64,000 nt of DNA from Euhalothece natronophila Z-M001 (lineage in GTDB: Bacteria; Cyanobacteriota; Cyanobacteriia; Cyanobacteriales; Rubidibacteraceae): NCBI RefSeq assembly GCF_007904085.1, contig NZ_CP042327.1, forward strand, positions 18,067 to 82,066. The letters run 5' to 3'. Below the pieces are notes generated by a model. The model was given only the letters and a program-made list of their open reading frames with translations. It had not been told where the DNA came from and searched no databases. The position numbers and the translations under genes are program-made. Positions 38,268 to 46,189 of this stretch are shown one piece after another (within the stretch, counting starts at the first letter, position 1; the number at the start of each line of letters is the position of its first letter).

Positions 38268-38581
38268 ATGACAACTCAGTTTCAACATTTCAACCAAAGC
38301 AATGCTTTACAAGTTAAGTTTACGCTTTCGGTTCAAAATCTCCCTGAGTCAGTACAAAAAAAGCGACAGCCAAAGCCAAAGAAGCATACGTGATGGCGCT
38401 ATTAGAAGCGGGAGAAATTAGTAGCGGTAAAGCGGGCAGTTTGTTAGGTCTTCCTCGCAATGAGGTGATTGAACGGATGGAAAAATGGGGGATTCCTTTA
38501 TTTGACAATTCACTGGAGTTAGGGGAATTACAGCAAGAGGTGGAACAGGCAAACCGTGCTTTAGATAAAGATTCTAAATGA
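38268..38581 (+). pseudogene. UPF0175-type antitoxin broken by a frameshift
   Basis: The frame from ATG 38268 (MTTQFQHFNQSNALQVKFTL) shifts at a run of seven A (38356-38362). The rest, KATAKAKEAYVMALLEAGEI then SSGKAGSLLGLPRNEVIERM, is a normal UPF0175 helix-turn-helix in another frame. An intact protein would be about 104 aa. A ribosome site AAGGAAG precedes the ATG. A sequencing or assembly indel cannot be excluded. Confidence 0.65.
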
Positions 38582-38676
38582 TAGTCGTTTCTGGTACAAC
38601 TCCAATTAGTGAGTGGGGGCGCGATCGTTTTGGCTGGGGAATTGGATTAGACCAGACAAACATGATATTCTATTGA
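38578..38676 (+). pseudogene. Truncated PIN toxin (DUF3368-like) start
   Basis: ATG at 38578 overlaps the antitoxin stop. MIVVSGTTPISEW has the start of a DUF3368 PIN toxin, but the first catalytic Asp is Gly (VVSG in place of VVSD), and after 12 codons the frame leaves the family and stops at 38674. The partner of the broken antitoxin is therefore dead. A GGGCGCGATCG motif sits at the breakpoint. Confidence 0.6.
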
Positions 38677-38703
38677 ATTATTGGTTGTACCGACCCCATC
38701 AGT

Positions 38704-39660
38704 GTGGCTTCCATTGATCTCAAGCGCCATAATCTGTCTCTAACTAAGAACTCGGTTGATGACCCGCTCGTTCAAAATTTCTTGATGAGTAAGCGGTCTA
38801 AGGATACCCGACGGGTTTACAGTAATGATTTGCAATGGTTCTTTTATGCAGTAAGTGGAGAAGTGAGTGCGGGGGCAGTCCGAGCGTTTTTAGCCTTGCC
38901 TCGGATTCAGGCGCTACGGGTGCTCATGGGCTATCAGGATTCCTTGGCAGCTAATGGTTATGCGGGTTCCACGATTAATCGTAAGGTGAGTGCGGTGAAG
39001 TCGCTGGTGGAGTATGCTTACCGAATTGGGGAATGTGAGTGGCAATTGCCCCGTCTGAAAAGGGAACGGGAACAACGCTATAAGGATACGACTGGGGTGA
39101 GCGTGGAGCAAATTCGGCTCATGATGGCGGTTCCCGATCGCGCGACGGCTAAAGGGAAACGGAATTATGCGATTCTACGCCTGCTCTGGGAAAATGGCTT
39201 ACGGCGGGGAGAGATTGCCAAAATTACTTGCGGTGAAATTGATTGGGAGGAACAACGGATTACGATTTATGGGAAGGGGCGCAGAGAGGAAGGGGAGGAG
39301 ATTGATGTCAGCGATCGCGCTTTGGAGGCAATTCGGGATTGGTTAACGGTTCGCCCTCAGAGTGAGTACGATGTGCTATTTACGTCTTTGGATCATAATA
39401 CCTTGGGGAAGCCGTTAAGTTTAACCAGCATTTATCGCATGGTGCGGCGGCTAGGGGAGAAGGCTGGAATTAAGAAGATTGTTTCTCCTCATAAAATTCG
39501 CCATTCTGCGATTACGGCTTATTTGGATGCTAGTGATGGGGATATGCGTGGTGGGGCTTCTTTTGCCCGTCATAGCGATTTGAGTGTGACGCAAGTTTAT
39601 GATGATAATCGCAAACGCCAGCAGAAAAAGGCGACGAAGATTCTTTCTGATTTAGCTTAG
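38704..39660 (+). CDS. Tyrosine recombinase (integrase, XerC/D-like)
   Basis: 318 aa from GTG. The N-terminal SAM-like domain (about 20-115) and a catalytic domain with Arg in NGLRRGEIAK (about 167), Lys in YGKGRREEG, HKIRH (H-x-x-R), and RHSDLSVTQVYDDNRKR, where the Tyr is the nucleophile. The catalytic set is complete. Such proteins resolve plasmid dimers or integrate mobile elements. It follows the wrecked UPF0175/PIN pair. No attachment site could be identified. Confidence 0.92.
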   Translation: MASIDLKRHNLSLTKNSVDDPLVQNFLMSKRSKDTRRVYSNDLQWFFYAVSGEVSAGAVRAFLALPRIQALRVLMGYQDSLAANGYAGSTINRKVSAVKSLVEYAYRIGECEWQLPRLKREREQRYKDTTGVSVEQIRLMMAVPDRATAKGKRNYAILRLLWENGLRRGEIAKITCGEIDWEEQRITIYGKGRREEGEEIDVSDRALEAIRDWLTVRPQSEYDVLFTSLDHNTLGKPLSLTSIYRMVRRLGEKAGIKKIVSPHKIRHSAITAYLDASDGDMRGGASFARHSDLSVTQVYDDNRKRQQKKATKILSDLA

Positions 39661-39970
39661 GGGGCGATTGATTGCCTTAATTGGGAAATAACAGCGTCTT
39701 GAACTAGAAGAATGATAATCATGAAAATTGTTACCATAGATAATAACTCTTAGCTGATTCGTTCTCAAAAAATTAAGGGAGTAGAAAGATTAGATAGTTA
39801 AGTAACTAAGTTGAAGACAAGCGTGTTAGGCACATCGCGATCGCGTTTTTGTAGCGTCAAATTAGCCTGATGAAGCGTAGAAGGGTTAAAGGCGAGATAC
39901 GTGTAAAATTGGATGATAATGGCAAACGCCAGTAGCCGAAAAAGGTATTATAGCTAAAATCGAAAGCGCG
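39661..39970. other. Intergenic region, no gene seen
   Basis: Contains GCGATCGCG near 39837 and AAAAGGTATTATAGC near 39940. Convergent between the integrase and queD genes. No terminator or repeat was recognised. Confidence 0.4.
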
Positions 39971-40348
39971 TCAGTCCTTAATATATTTGCATCCCGAAGT
40001 ACAAGTTTCTTGAATTTCTACAGCATATAAATTAGGACAACCAGCTTTTTCTAACTGATTAAAAATCCATTTTGCAATTTCTTCACTGGTTGGATTCTCT
40101 AGACCAGTTGTTTCATTGAGGTAATAATGATCTAAATAATGATCCAGTAGAGGCTGAATATATTTTTTAATTTCACCGTAGTCCATCAGCATCCCTTGTT
40201 GAGATCCATGTTGATGGAGAGTTTTTCCCTGAAGATAAACTCTTCCCACCCAACTGTGTCCATGTAAGCGACGACATTTGCCATTGTGGTTAGGAAGTTG
40301 ATGAGCAGCTTCAAAATAAAATTCCTTGTAAATTACCCACTGATCCAT
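39971..40348 (-). CDS. queD: 6-carboxytetrahydropterin synthase QueD
   Basis: 125 aa. Zinc-binding histidines H16, H29 and H31 and the catalytic Cys25 are in FEAAHQLPN and CRRLHGHSW; ENPTSEE and VEIQETCTSGC follow. QueD acts in the 7-deazaguanine (preQ0/queuosine) pathway. No other queC, queE, queF or TGT gene is nearby, so it is either an orphan housekeeping copy or a remnant of a 7-deazaguanine DNA-modification island. The protein looks intact. Confidence 0.9.
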   Translation of the reverse strand: MDQWVIYKEFYFEAAHQLPNHNGKCRRLHGHSWVGRVYLQGKTLHQHGSQQGMLMDYGEIKKYIQPLLDHYLDHYYLNETTGLENPTSEEIAKWIFNQLEKAGCPNLYAVEIQETCTSGCKYIKD

Positions 40349-40411
40349 TATAATTAAGCCCGCCGATGGCTCACTCCGATCTCTTCTTCCACAGTGTAGT
40401 CAAACTAATTT

Positions 40412-40678
40412 ATGAATGAGACTGACTTTCCCCGTATTTTACTTCTTACCTCTTGCACTGGCGAGAAACGATACAAGCCAACCAACCCGTTAGCTCAGTC
40501 AGATTTTAGGCTCTCAGTGTGTGATTCTTCTGGCACAAGGAAACCTCGACGAGAGGAAGAATTAGCTGAATTTGCAACCCCTGCTAGTAACATCTACACA
40601 GGGGCTCAACATCGACAAGCGATGGAAGGAGTGAAAGCTCTACGTCAGGCGTTAGGTTCCCAAGCAAAGGCAGTTTGA
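40412..40678 (+). pseudogene. Truncated protein, possibly of the DUF6884/YaaA-like group
   Basis: 88 aa. Begins MNETDFPRILLLTSCTGEKR and has YTGAQHRQAMEGVKALRQAL, a pattern seen in small proteins with a C-terminal extension that is missing here. The frame ends in GSQAKAV where it meets the truncated gene on the opposite strand. Likely a broken gene fused to a foreign breakpoint; the assignment to a family is weak. Confidence 0.5.
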
Positions 40679-40980
40679 TACATTTCAGCTTGGGCAAGAC
40701 CTTTAATCATGTCGCGATCGCCTTTGGCTTCAACAGCAAAAATAGTTTCGCCATCACTTAGTTGTCCGACAAGATCAGGATGTAGGGTAAAACCGCCCAT
40801 ATCCAAATAGAAGCGCTGGAAGGGTTTAAAAGCATTGTTTTCCAGCAAGGTACTGTGTGCATCAGTGTAGAGCCGAGAGATTTGCTGATTGGCAAGTTCT
40901 CCACTCTTGAAAAACTGATGAGTCTTCATCACTACATCGGCTTCGGTCATTTCAAAAATGATTCCAATAATTCTAATCAA
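40645..40980 (-). pseudogene. Truncated PD-(D/E)XK nuclease-like protein
   Basis: 111 aa. DMGGFTLHPDLVGQLSDGET then FAVEAKGDRDMIKGLAQAEM gives the D and ExK pattern of a restriction-endonuclease-like fold. The C-terminus ends abruptly in FAWEPNA at the same breakpoint as the facing gene at 40412, overlapping it by 34 bases. The start may be MTEADVV at 40950. Enzymatic function depends on the missing helices. Confidence 0.5.
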
Positions 40981-41026
40981 CTTATCTTGGGAATACTGAA
41001 TAGTGAGAATGCCATAACTTGCTTTG

Positions 41027-41263
41027 TTATATATCCACTAATCTTAAAGCAGCTTCAACGGGTAACTGCAAAGGATTTTTATCTTCCAGTCGCTTGGAGA
41101 AAAAGAGAACTTCCAAGTTTTCCACTTCTCCTGATTGTGGGTTCAAACGAGCAACAATTTGATCTGCTATTTCTTCAGACTCTTGTTCTGGGTAAGGTGA
41201 ACACACATCAATGTAAAGAATATCTCCCACCTTGTCATAGCGAAAGGTTAAGTTTTTTTCCAT
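41027..41263 (-). CDS. DUF2283 protein
   Basis: 78 aa, matching the short DUF2283 pattern: FRYDKVGDILYIDVCSPY, then EEIADQIVARLNPQSGEVEN and LEVLFFSKRLE. Function unknown; such proteins often occur near toxin-antitoxin genes. Ribosome site AGGACTG precedes the ATG. Confidence 0.8.
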   Translation of the reverse strand: MEKNLTFRYDKVGDILYIDVCSPYPEQESEEIADQIVARLNPQSGEVENLEVLFFSKRLEDKNPLQLPVEAALRLVDI

Positions 41264-41384
41264 ATTACAGTCCTTCGTGTAATTTTTCGTGCTGTATCAA
41301 ACGATTTTCCCTCTTAACCACAATAGTAGGAGAGGTTTGGGAGAAGTCTAGAAAGCGAGTTAACTCGGCATCACTTGCTTAGTC

Positions 41385-41421
41385 TTGTCTAAACTGCCAA
41401 TTATACATATAATATATGTAT
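41385..41421 (+). promoter_or_regulatory. brnTA promoter with palindromic operator
   Basis: TTGTCT (41385-41390) and TATAAT (41408-41413) are 17 bases apart. A perfect 9-bp inverted repeat, ATACATATA-A-TATATGTAT (41403-41421), overlaps the -10 box and the start codon of brnT. The start codon lies only 6 bases after the -10 box, so the transcript should be leaderless. Confidence 0.7.
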
Positions 41422-41686
41422 GGACGTTGAGTACGATCCCAAAAAAGCACAAATTAATTGGCAAAAACATGGTGTTTCTTTTGCCGAAGCTGAATTTGTG
41501 TTTTATGATCCGCTCGCTGTCCATGACATTGATCCAGATGCATCAGAGGAAGAGCGTTTTATAGCACTGGGGATGAGTAGCTCAGGGTTGCTATTGGTTA
41601 TTGTTTACACGATCCGCGGTGATGCATTTCGGCTAATTTCTGCTCGTCGCGCCACACGTCAGGAGGCTAAGGCTTATGAGGGATGA
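41420..41686 (+). CDS. brnT: BrnT-type ribonuclease toxin
   Basis: 88 aa. MDVEYDPKKAQINWQKHGVS, FAEAEFVFYDPLA, EERFIALGMSSSGLLLVIVY and LISARRATRQEAKAYE are the complete BrnT pattern. BrnT is a RelE-fold RNase. The ATG is at the very start of the predicted transcript. The antitoxin overlaps by 11 bases. Confidence 0.93.
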   Translation: MDVEYDPKKAQINWQKHGVSFAEAEFVFYDPLAVHDIDPDASEEERFIALGMSSSGLLLVIVYTIRGDAFRLISARRATRQEAKAYEG

Positions 41687-41936
41687 ATATGATTTCTCGA
41701 AAGGGAAGCGTGGTCCTGCCATTCCATCAAAAGGAAAAACACGCATTACGATCTATTTGGATGACGAGATTTTGGAAAGTTTCCGAGAACGTGCGGAAGC
41801 TAGAGGGTTAGGTTATCAGACATTAATTAATGAGGCTTTGAAAGCTCATCTTCAAAATTCACCAGAGCAACCTCTTACCGAAAGTGACCTTCGTCGAGTT
41901 CTGCGGGAAGAGTTAGTGAATAGAACGAGCGATTAA
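41676..41936 (+). CDS. brnA: BrnA-type antitoxin
   Basis: 86 aa. A ribbon-helix-helix domain, TRITIYLDDEILESFRERAE and GLGYQTLINEALKAHLQ, with the N-terminal DFSKGKRG stretch that binds BrnT. It likely binds the palindrome over the promoter and represses the operon. Ribosome site GGAGG overlaps the brnT end. Confidence 0.92.
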   Translation: MRDEYDFSKGKRGPAIPSKGKTRITIYLDDEILESFRERAEARGLGYQTLINEALKAHLQNSPEQPLTESDLRRVLREELVNRTSD

Positions 41937-42076
41937 CTTGCCGTTTGCCTCATGAAAGAGCATCTCTAATCTCTTACGTTTGCCAAACTCATGCCATTGC
42001 TAAAATCAAGGAAAAAAAATTAAGAAAAAGTTGGGGACAGAGTATTTTATAGAAAGTGTCCCCAAACAGTAGGAAG

Positions 42077-42319
42077 TTATTTTCTATCTAGGCTTTTCTC
42101 TAGCTTTTCTCGGATGGCTTCTTCTAGCCAGTCGGTCACAGTTACTTTCTCGCCACATTCCTTGCGAGTGTTAACTTCAGCTTGAATTGCTTGTTTTAAG
42201 TTGGGGACAATATTTATGCCAATATGTTCTGTTTTTTGTCCTGCTCCTTTTTTTAAAACGTATTGATTTTTCCCGCTGGGATTACCAACAAAGCCTTTAG
42301 GTTGTCCTTTCCCTGCCAT
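42077..42319 (-). CDS. Small plasmid DNA-binding protein (possible ribbon-helix-helix)
   Basis: 80 aa. A basic N-terminus (MAGKGQPKGFVGNPSGKNQY) is followed by HIGINIVPNLKQAIQAEVNT and VTVTDWLEEAIREKLEKSL, a strand plus two helices. It is divergent from the 266-aa gene at 42436 with a perfect inverted repeat between them, suggesting cross- or autoregulation. Confidence 0.6.
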   Translation of the reverse strand: MAGKGQPKGFVGNPSGKNQYVLKKGAGQKTEHIGINIVPNLKQAIQAEVNTRKECGEKVTVTDWLEEAIREKLEKSLDRK

Positions 42320-42370
42320 AGTGAGATGGATTTAACTTTTACATTTTTAGTATATCAATCAATTGGGAGG

Positions 42371-42399
42371 CATCATAGCATATTAAATGTGCTATGATG
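42371..42399. promoter_or_regulatory. 10-bp perfect inverted repeat in the divergent intergenic region
   Basis: CATCATAGCA (42371-42380) and TGCTATGATG (42390-42399) flank a 9-base spacer TATTAAATG. It sits between two divergent plasmid genes (starts 42319 and 42436), so it is likely an operator for one or both products. Confidence 0.6.
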
Positions 42400-42435
42400 G
42401 AGTTAATCACGTAACAATGAGGCTGAGATGGCTCA

Positions 42436-43236
42436 ATGTTCCAACAACAAACAGTTAGCCACTATTCTAACCATTGCTGGGCAGAGAATCGAGAGGAAAG
42501 ATTTTTCGAGTTAGAAAAGCTCATCGAAAAGGGACTAAAAGCCTTTTATGAGGTAGGGAAAGCTCTCACTGAAATTCGAGATGAAAAACTTTATAAGGAA
42601 AAAGGCTACTCCAATTTCAGAAAGTATTGTGAGCGGCGTTGGGGACTTAAAAAATCCCATGCTTATCGGGTAATTAAAGCGGCGGCGGTTCTTGATAATT
42701 TAATGTCCCCGATGAAACTGTCCCCAATTGGGGACACTTTTGAACCAGAAGTTTTACCGAGGAATGAGGCTCAAGTCCGTCCTCTCACGAAACTTGATCC
42801 TATTTTGCAACGAGAAGCTTGGTCTCAAGTCGTAGAAACGGCTCCCCAAGGTAAAATAACGACAGAGCATATTCAAAAGGTTGCCAAAAAAGTGTATAAA
42901 TCACAGTTTCAAGAGTCTCAAGTTGAAAATCCCCCTGCTTTTCCAAAAAGTAAACCAGGAGATTGTGTTCAAATTCATCTTCGGAATCGTAGTGATGCTG
43001 AATTGAATGTCTATAATCGCGAATTAGCAATTGTTGAGGAAATAAAGGACTATAGTGTGGTGGTGAAAGTTTGGGGACAGTTGTTACCACCGTTATTTTT
43101 TGATGAAATTAGACCAGCCCCTGTTAAAAAAACGGTTACAGCAACTGTTAGCACTGAGCTTTTGCAACGGTTAATGGAGAAGGGATATGATTCTATTGAT
43201 GCGGCGCTTGAGGATTGGTTGAGCAACAAGAACTAA
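42436..43236 (+). CDS. Cyanobacterial plasmid DNA-binding protein
   Basis: 266 aa. Residues about 20-80 (LEKLIEKGLKAFYEVGKALT, then SNFRKYCERRWGLKKSHAYR and VIKAAAVLDNL) resemble a helix-turn-helix region shared with the broken gene at 4428. A middle region has a strand-rich SH3-like part (KPGDCVQIHLRNRSDAELNV, VVVKVWGQLLPPLFFDEIRP) and a C-terminal ribbon-helix-helix-like tail (TVSTELLQRLMEKGYDSIDA). Function unknown, probably plasmid maintenance or regulation. Confidence 0.65.
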   Translation: MFQQQTVSHYSNHCWAENREERFFELEKLIEKGLKAFYEVGKALTEIRDEKLYKEKGYSNFRKYCERRWGLKKSHAYRVIKAAAVLDNLMSPMKLSPIGDTFEPEVLPRNEAQVRPLTKLDPILQREAWSQVVETAPQGKITTEHIQKVAKKVYKSQFQESQVENPPAFPKSKPGDCVQIHLRNRSDAELNVYNRELAIVEEIKDYSVVVKVWGQLLPPLFFDEIRPAPVKKTVTATVSTELLQRLMEKGYDSIDAALEDWLSNKN

Positions 43237-43433
43237 TTTAAGTGTTCGATGGTCGTTATTAAGAAAAAATAGATGAGTGGGTTCATCAAAGCAACTTAGG
43301 CATTGAGCTTGATTTTAATTTTTTGAGAAGACTTGTATAAAGTTTCTCATGCGCTTCAAAGATGGAAAAAGAGTTTTCCATCATAATTGTATATTTACAT
43401 TGGAGCTTTTTCTACTAATTTGCCATACTTACT

Positions 43434-43505
43434 CTAGAAGAGCCAACTTTTTTTACTAATAAGAGAGGAGATAAGAATATTTGTATCAAGAACGATTCGA
43501 TGCAC
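43434..43505 (-). pseudogene. Remnant of a PIN toxin
   Basis: GTG at 43505, overlapping the antitoxin end, encodes HRIVLDTNILISSLISKKSW and then LF before TAG at 43434. VLDTNILISSLI is the first strand of a PIN toxin with the Asp intact. The frame continues sensibly after the stop (SKYGKLVEKAP), so a point mutation or indel ended it. No catalytic remainder is present. Confidence 0.65.
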
Positions 43506-43725
43506 GAGTTTCTCTGATCCCCTCATCAATGACATTCATAATTTCATCTTGAGAATACTCTGAATTACGTTCTTGTACCGTATTAACAGTTTCTTCAAAA
43601 ATGTAACGCTTCACCGCTTCTTCAACAAGATTTGATAACCCGCCCTTCTTTGCACCAATAGCGCCGAGATAACCTCTCACTGTACGGTCTGTATCATCGG
43701 AAACAACTAATGACCAACGAGCCAT
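43486..43725 (-). CDS. Orphan ribbon-helix-helix antitoxin
   Basis: 79 aa. WSLVVSDDTDRTVRGYLGAI and KKGGLSNLVEEAVKRYIF form the ribbon-helix-helix, with an acidic C-terminal tail. The partner toxin downstream is truncated. This could serve as an antitoxin that protects against related toxins, or is in decay. Confidence 0.75.
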   Translation of the reverse strand: MARWSLVVSDDTDRTVRGYLGAIGAKKGGLSNLVEEAVKRYIFEETVNTVQERNSEYSQDEIMNVIDEGIRETRASNRS

Positions 43726-44103
43726 GATAAATACCTATGAGGATAAACACACTAACATCTATTGTAGAGGGTCTCGGATGCAAAATCAAAGTGTTTTTTT
43801 TCTTAAAGGCTTCCCACGCAATGCGGTAATCTTTTTCTCTATCGGATTGGGGAAGGTGAGTGGCAATAGCTTATCAGAGATGGTATTACGATTAGAAATT
43901 CTTGAAGGAGACTCAGCAGTTGCTAATATTACTCTTCAATGTTAAATCTGACTTTTGCCAACTGTGGCTTAATTTCCTCATCCAACTGCTGACCTTCTCG
44001 CACTTGCCCACTCCCCAGTAGAGGAGAGCCATTGTACAAGGGGAAGAGAGAGATGTAATAGCACATATTAGCAATCAAAATTCAGTTGTGAGAAGCTAAT
44101 TCA

Positions 44104-44718
44104 TTACTTAGGATTCTTTACACGCCATAAACTTTGATTTCCTTCCTGTTGCGCTCGAATCAATCGAAACCCACAATAGTTCACTTCCGACTTTCTTGCC
44201 AAAGTCGAGGGAGCGCGATCAATAATTTGTGCCAATCGTTTCGTCGGAATTAACCACCCCTGATCCGCAATTCGTTGCAAGGTCTCTAAATCTTCCAGTG
44301 TATCTTGATTACTGGCGCGAATCGCCTTTACTGTACTGCTAACCGTTGTTTCAATAATCTTCTCCAAGACTTCTGGAGACTCAATGACTGCCTCTTTATT
44401 TGCAAGTTGCTTGCCGTTATGACTCAAAGTTCCTGTTGAGTTGTTGCCATTGCGTTCAACATTTCCTTCAGAAGGCAACGCCTCACTTTCTTCATTGAAT
44501 TGGTATTCTTGAATAAAGCCTGTAATGTAGCCCCCTGCTTGAATATAGTCATGCAACTGATCCAGCAACGCCAGTTCTTCGCCCGTCACGTAAGACTGTC
44601 GCCCAAATTTAGTGGGAACAATGCCTAACCCTTTGAAACGGTTATACAAGACACTGCGCGTAATGCGGTATCGCTCCATTAATGATTTCACTGGATAGCG
44701 ATCTATTTCAGATTCCAT
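44104..44718 (-). CDS. Plasmid DNA-binding protein (HTH), hypothetical
   Basis: 204 aa. The N-terminus, PVKSLMERYRITRSVLYNRF and VTGEELALLDQLHDYI, resembles a helix-turn-helix of the MerR/excisionase type. The middle is low complexity (NGNNSTGTLSHNGKQL), and the C-terminus (RIADQGWLIPTKRLAQIIDR then NYCGFRLIRAQ) looks like a second DNA-binding part. Downstream of the J-domain gene in the same direction but separated by a 92-bp gap. Function unknown. Confidence 0.55.
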   Translation of the reverse strand: MESEIDRYPVKSLMERYRITRSVLYNRFKGLGIVPTKFGRQSYVTGEELALLDQLHDYIQAGGYITGFIQEYQFNEESEALPSEGNVERNGNNSTGTLSHNGKQLANKEAVIESPEVLEKIIETTVSSTVKAIRASNQDTLEDLETLQRIADQGWLIPTKRLAQIIDRAPSTLARKSEVNYCGFRLIRAQQEGNQSLWRVKNPK

Positions 44719-44810
44719 TGCAACTTCCTACAACCTTGCTACATTTTATCTTGCAATTCATTTATTTTCCCTTATGGCTCGCAAATTGGCAAGTGTCTTG
44801 TGGTTGCTAG

Positions 44811-45488
44811 CTACTCCAGCCAATACCAGAAACTTTCGGGAGAATAGGGGACTCGCGCTTTTAAGCGATGTTGTAATGTCTCTTGGGAAATTGTTGCTGT
44901 GGGGTTCAGTTGTTCCCAACATCGACGAGTCAGTTGATACAGTTTGCGAACATAGGTAAATCGGGCTTGGGCTTCTTCAGTAGAAAAAGGACTAATATCA
45001 GGATGATGATGTTTGACTAGTTGCTTATAGTTGTATTCCAGTTCCGTTAGGGTTTTCGGACTCCCTAAAATTCGCATCGCTGGAGCGTCTTGTGTGCCAT
45101 TTAAGGGTTGACCAGATGGCAAAATTCGTCCAGTGAGGAGTAAGAGAGTAAATTTTTCTAAACGGGCATAACGGTCACTTTCTGATTCTGCTGTTTCTGG
45201 TGTTTCTGGTTGATACTGTGTTTCTGGAGGTAAGTCAGCCAGGGGTTCTAATCCTTGCGGTAACGATCGCGCAAAGTCTAACTCTTCTCTGGCGGCTAAA
45301 TGGGCAAGTTGCAACCGATCTTGCTTTCTTCTTAAATCTAAATCATGAGCTTGTTTCAGTTGCGCGATCGCGCTAGCCGTCCAGGTACTACGAATAAACT
45401 GATAAAAGCTTAGGAGAGTCTCAATGGCTTGTTTGTGAGCAGGGTTAAGGCTAGTGATGGTTTCAAGTTGTTCTAAAGTATAAGTCAT
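44811..45488 (-). CDS. J-domain-like protein
   Basis: 225 aa. The C-terminal part holds a J-domain: LTELEYNYKQLVKHHHPDIS with the HPD motif (about 172-174) and FTYVRKLYQLTRRCWEQL. The N-terminal half is helical and unlike DnaJ. It should stimulate an Hsp70 partner, perhaps recruiting it to a plasmid replication or partition complex. Five bases downstream of the next gene's end; probably one operon. Confidence 0.65.
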   Translation of the reverse strand: MTYTLEQLETITSLNPAHKQAIETLLSFYQFIRSTWTASAIAQLKQAHDLDLRRKQDRLQLAHLAAREELDFARSLPQGLEPLADLPPETQYQPETPETAESESDRYARLEKFTLLLLTGRILPSGQPLNGTQDAPAMRILGSPKTLTELEYNYKQLVKHHHPDISPFSTEEAQARFTYVRKLYQLTRRCWEQLNPTATISQETLQHRLKARVPYSPESFWYWLE

Positions 45489-45493
45489 GGCAA

Positions 45494-45985
45494 TTACACT
45501 GCCTCTTTGAGGGCGTTTTTAACCTCAGTTTCGTTAATGTCTAGAGTTTGGGCAATTTCGAGGGGAGTGAGGCCCATGGAGTAAGCGGCAAAAATTTCTT
45601 GAGATTGGGAATCTTCACCGCCGACTAAACGTAGGTGAGAGGTGTTTTCTCGTCCTTCAATGAGTTTTTCTTCTAGACTCTCAAATTCAGGGAGTGAGGC
45701 TTCAAATTCAGAAAGGGGTTCAGTGTTTTGTTCATAAGCAAGACAGCGGGAAGTTTGGGCTTGAGTTAACTGGGAGAGAATTTGTTTGGCTTCTTCAACA
45801 ATGTCATGCCAAGTTTCTTCGCAGGCTTCTCTTGCCGCTTGTTCCATTTTGGACTGGAGTTTACTGCTGAACTGCTGACGGGCTTCCTGCTTGATATTAT
45901 CTCCGTAGCGAGATGCCATCTGGTCGGTGAGGGAGTCAATAGCTTGATTGAGTTTCTGGTGGTTTTGGCTTTCGTGTTCGCTCAT
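45494..45985 (-). CDS. Hypothetical protein with C-terminal HTH-like motif
   Basis: 163 aa from ATG at 45985 (MSEHESQNHQKLNQAIDSLT); an in-frame ATG at 46132 upstream would add 49 low-quality residues and is rejected. The C-terminus (AAYSMGLTPLEIAQTLDINE then TEVKNALKEAV) is a helix-turn-helix-like stretch, and the N-terminal part is a predicted helical bundle. No family recognised. First gene of the two-gene unit with the J-domain gene. Confidence 0.6.
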   Translation of the reverse strand: MSEHESQNHQKLNQAIDSLTDQMASRYGDNIKQEARQQFSSKLQSKMEQAAREACEETWHDIVEEAKQILSQLTQAQTSRCLAYEQNTEPLSEFEASLPEFESLEEKLIEGRENTSHLRLVGGEDSQSQEIFAAYSMGLTPLEIAQTLDINETEVKNALKEAV

Positions 45986-46152
45986 GTCTGGTGCATATAT
46001 GTGGTACATACATAATATAGCTAAAATTTTAATTGTATGCAATATGTATGGGAAACATTTTGATAGACATGAACAATCGCTTCTCCTTGTCTCCCTATCT
46101 CCCTTGTCTCCCTTTTCCCCCCATCTCCCCATAACAAAGCGATATGGTTATA

Positions 46153-46169
46153 ATTATACATAGTATAAT
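46153..46169. promoter_or_regulatory. mazEF operator over the -10 box
   Basis: ATTATAC-ATA-GTATAAT is a perfect palindrome (46153-46169) that includes TATAAT (46164-46169) as -10. The mazE start is 21 bases downstream. MazE/MazF probably bind here. Confidence 0.6.
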
Positions 46170-46189
46170 CTAGAAGGTGATAATTAGTG

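Noticed and set aside
39971..40348. Full 7-deazaguanine DNA modification (dpd) cluster
   Set aside because: Only queD was seen; no transglycosylase-like dpdA or further dpd gene is present in the window.
40855..41382. Plus-strand open frame of 175 codons
   Set aside because: It lies across three better supported minus-strand features (nuclease-like remnant, DUF2283 gene and their gap) and has no recognisable domain or ribosome site.
43724..43945. Plus-strand 73-codon frame beginning MINTYEDKHTNIYC
   Set aside because: No domain, no ribosome site, and composition like translated intergenic DNA; left unannotated.
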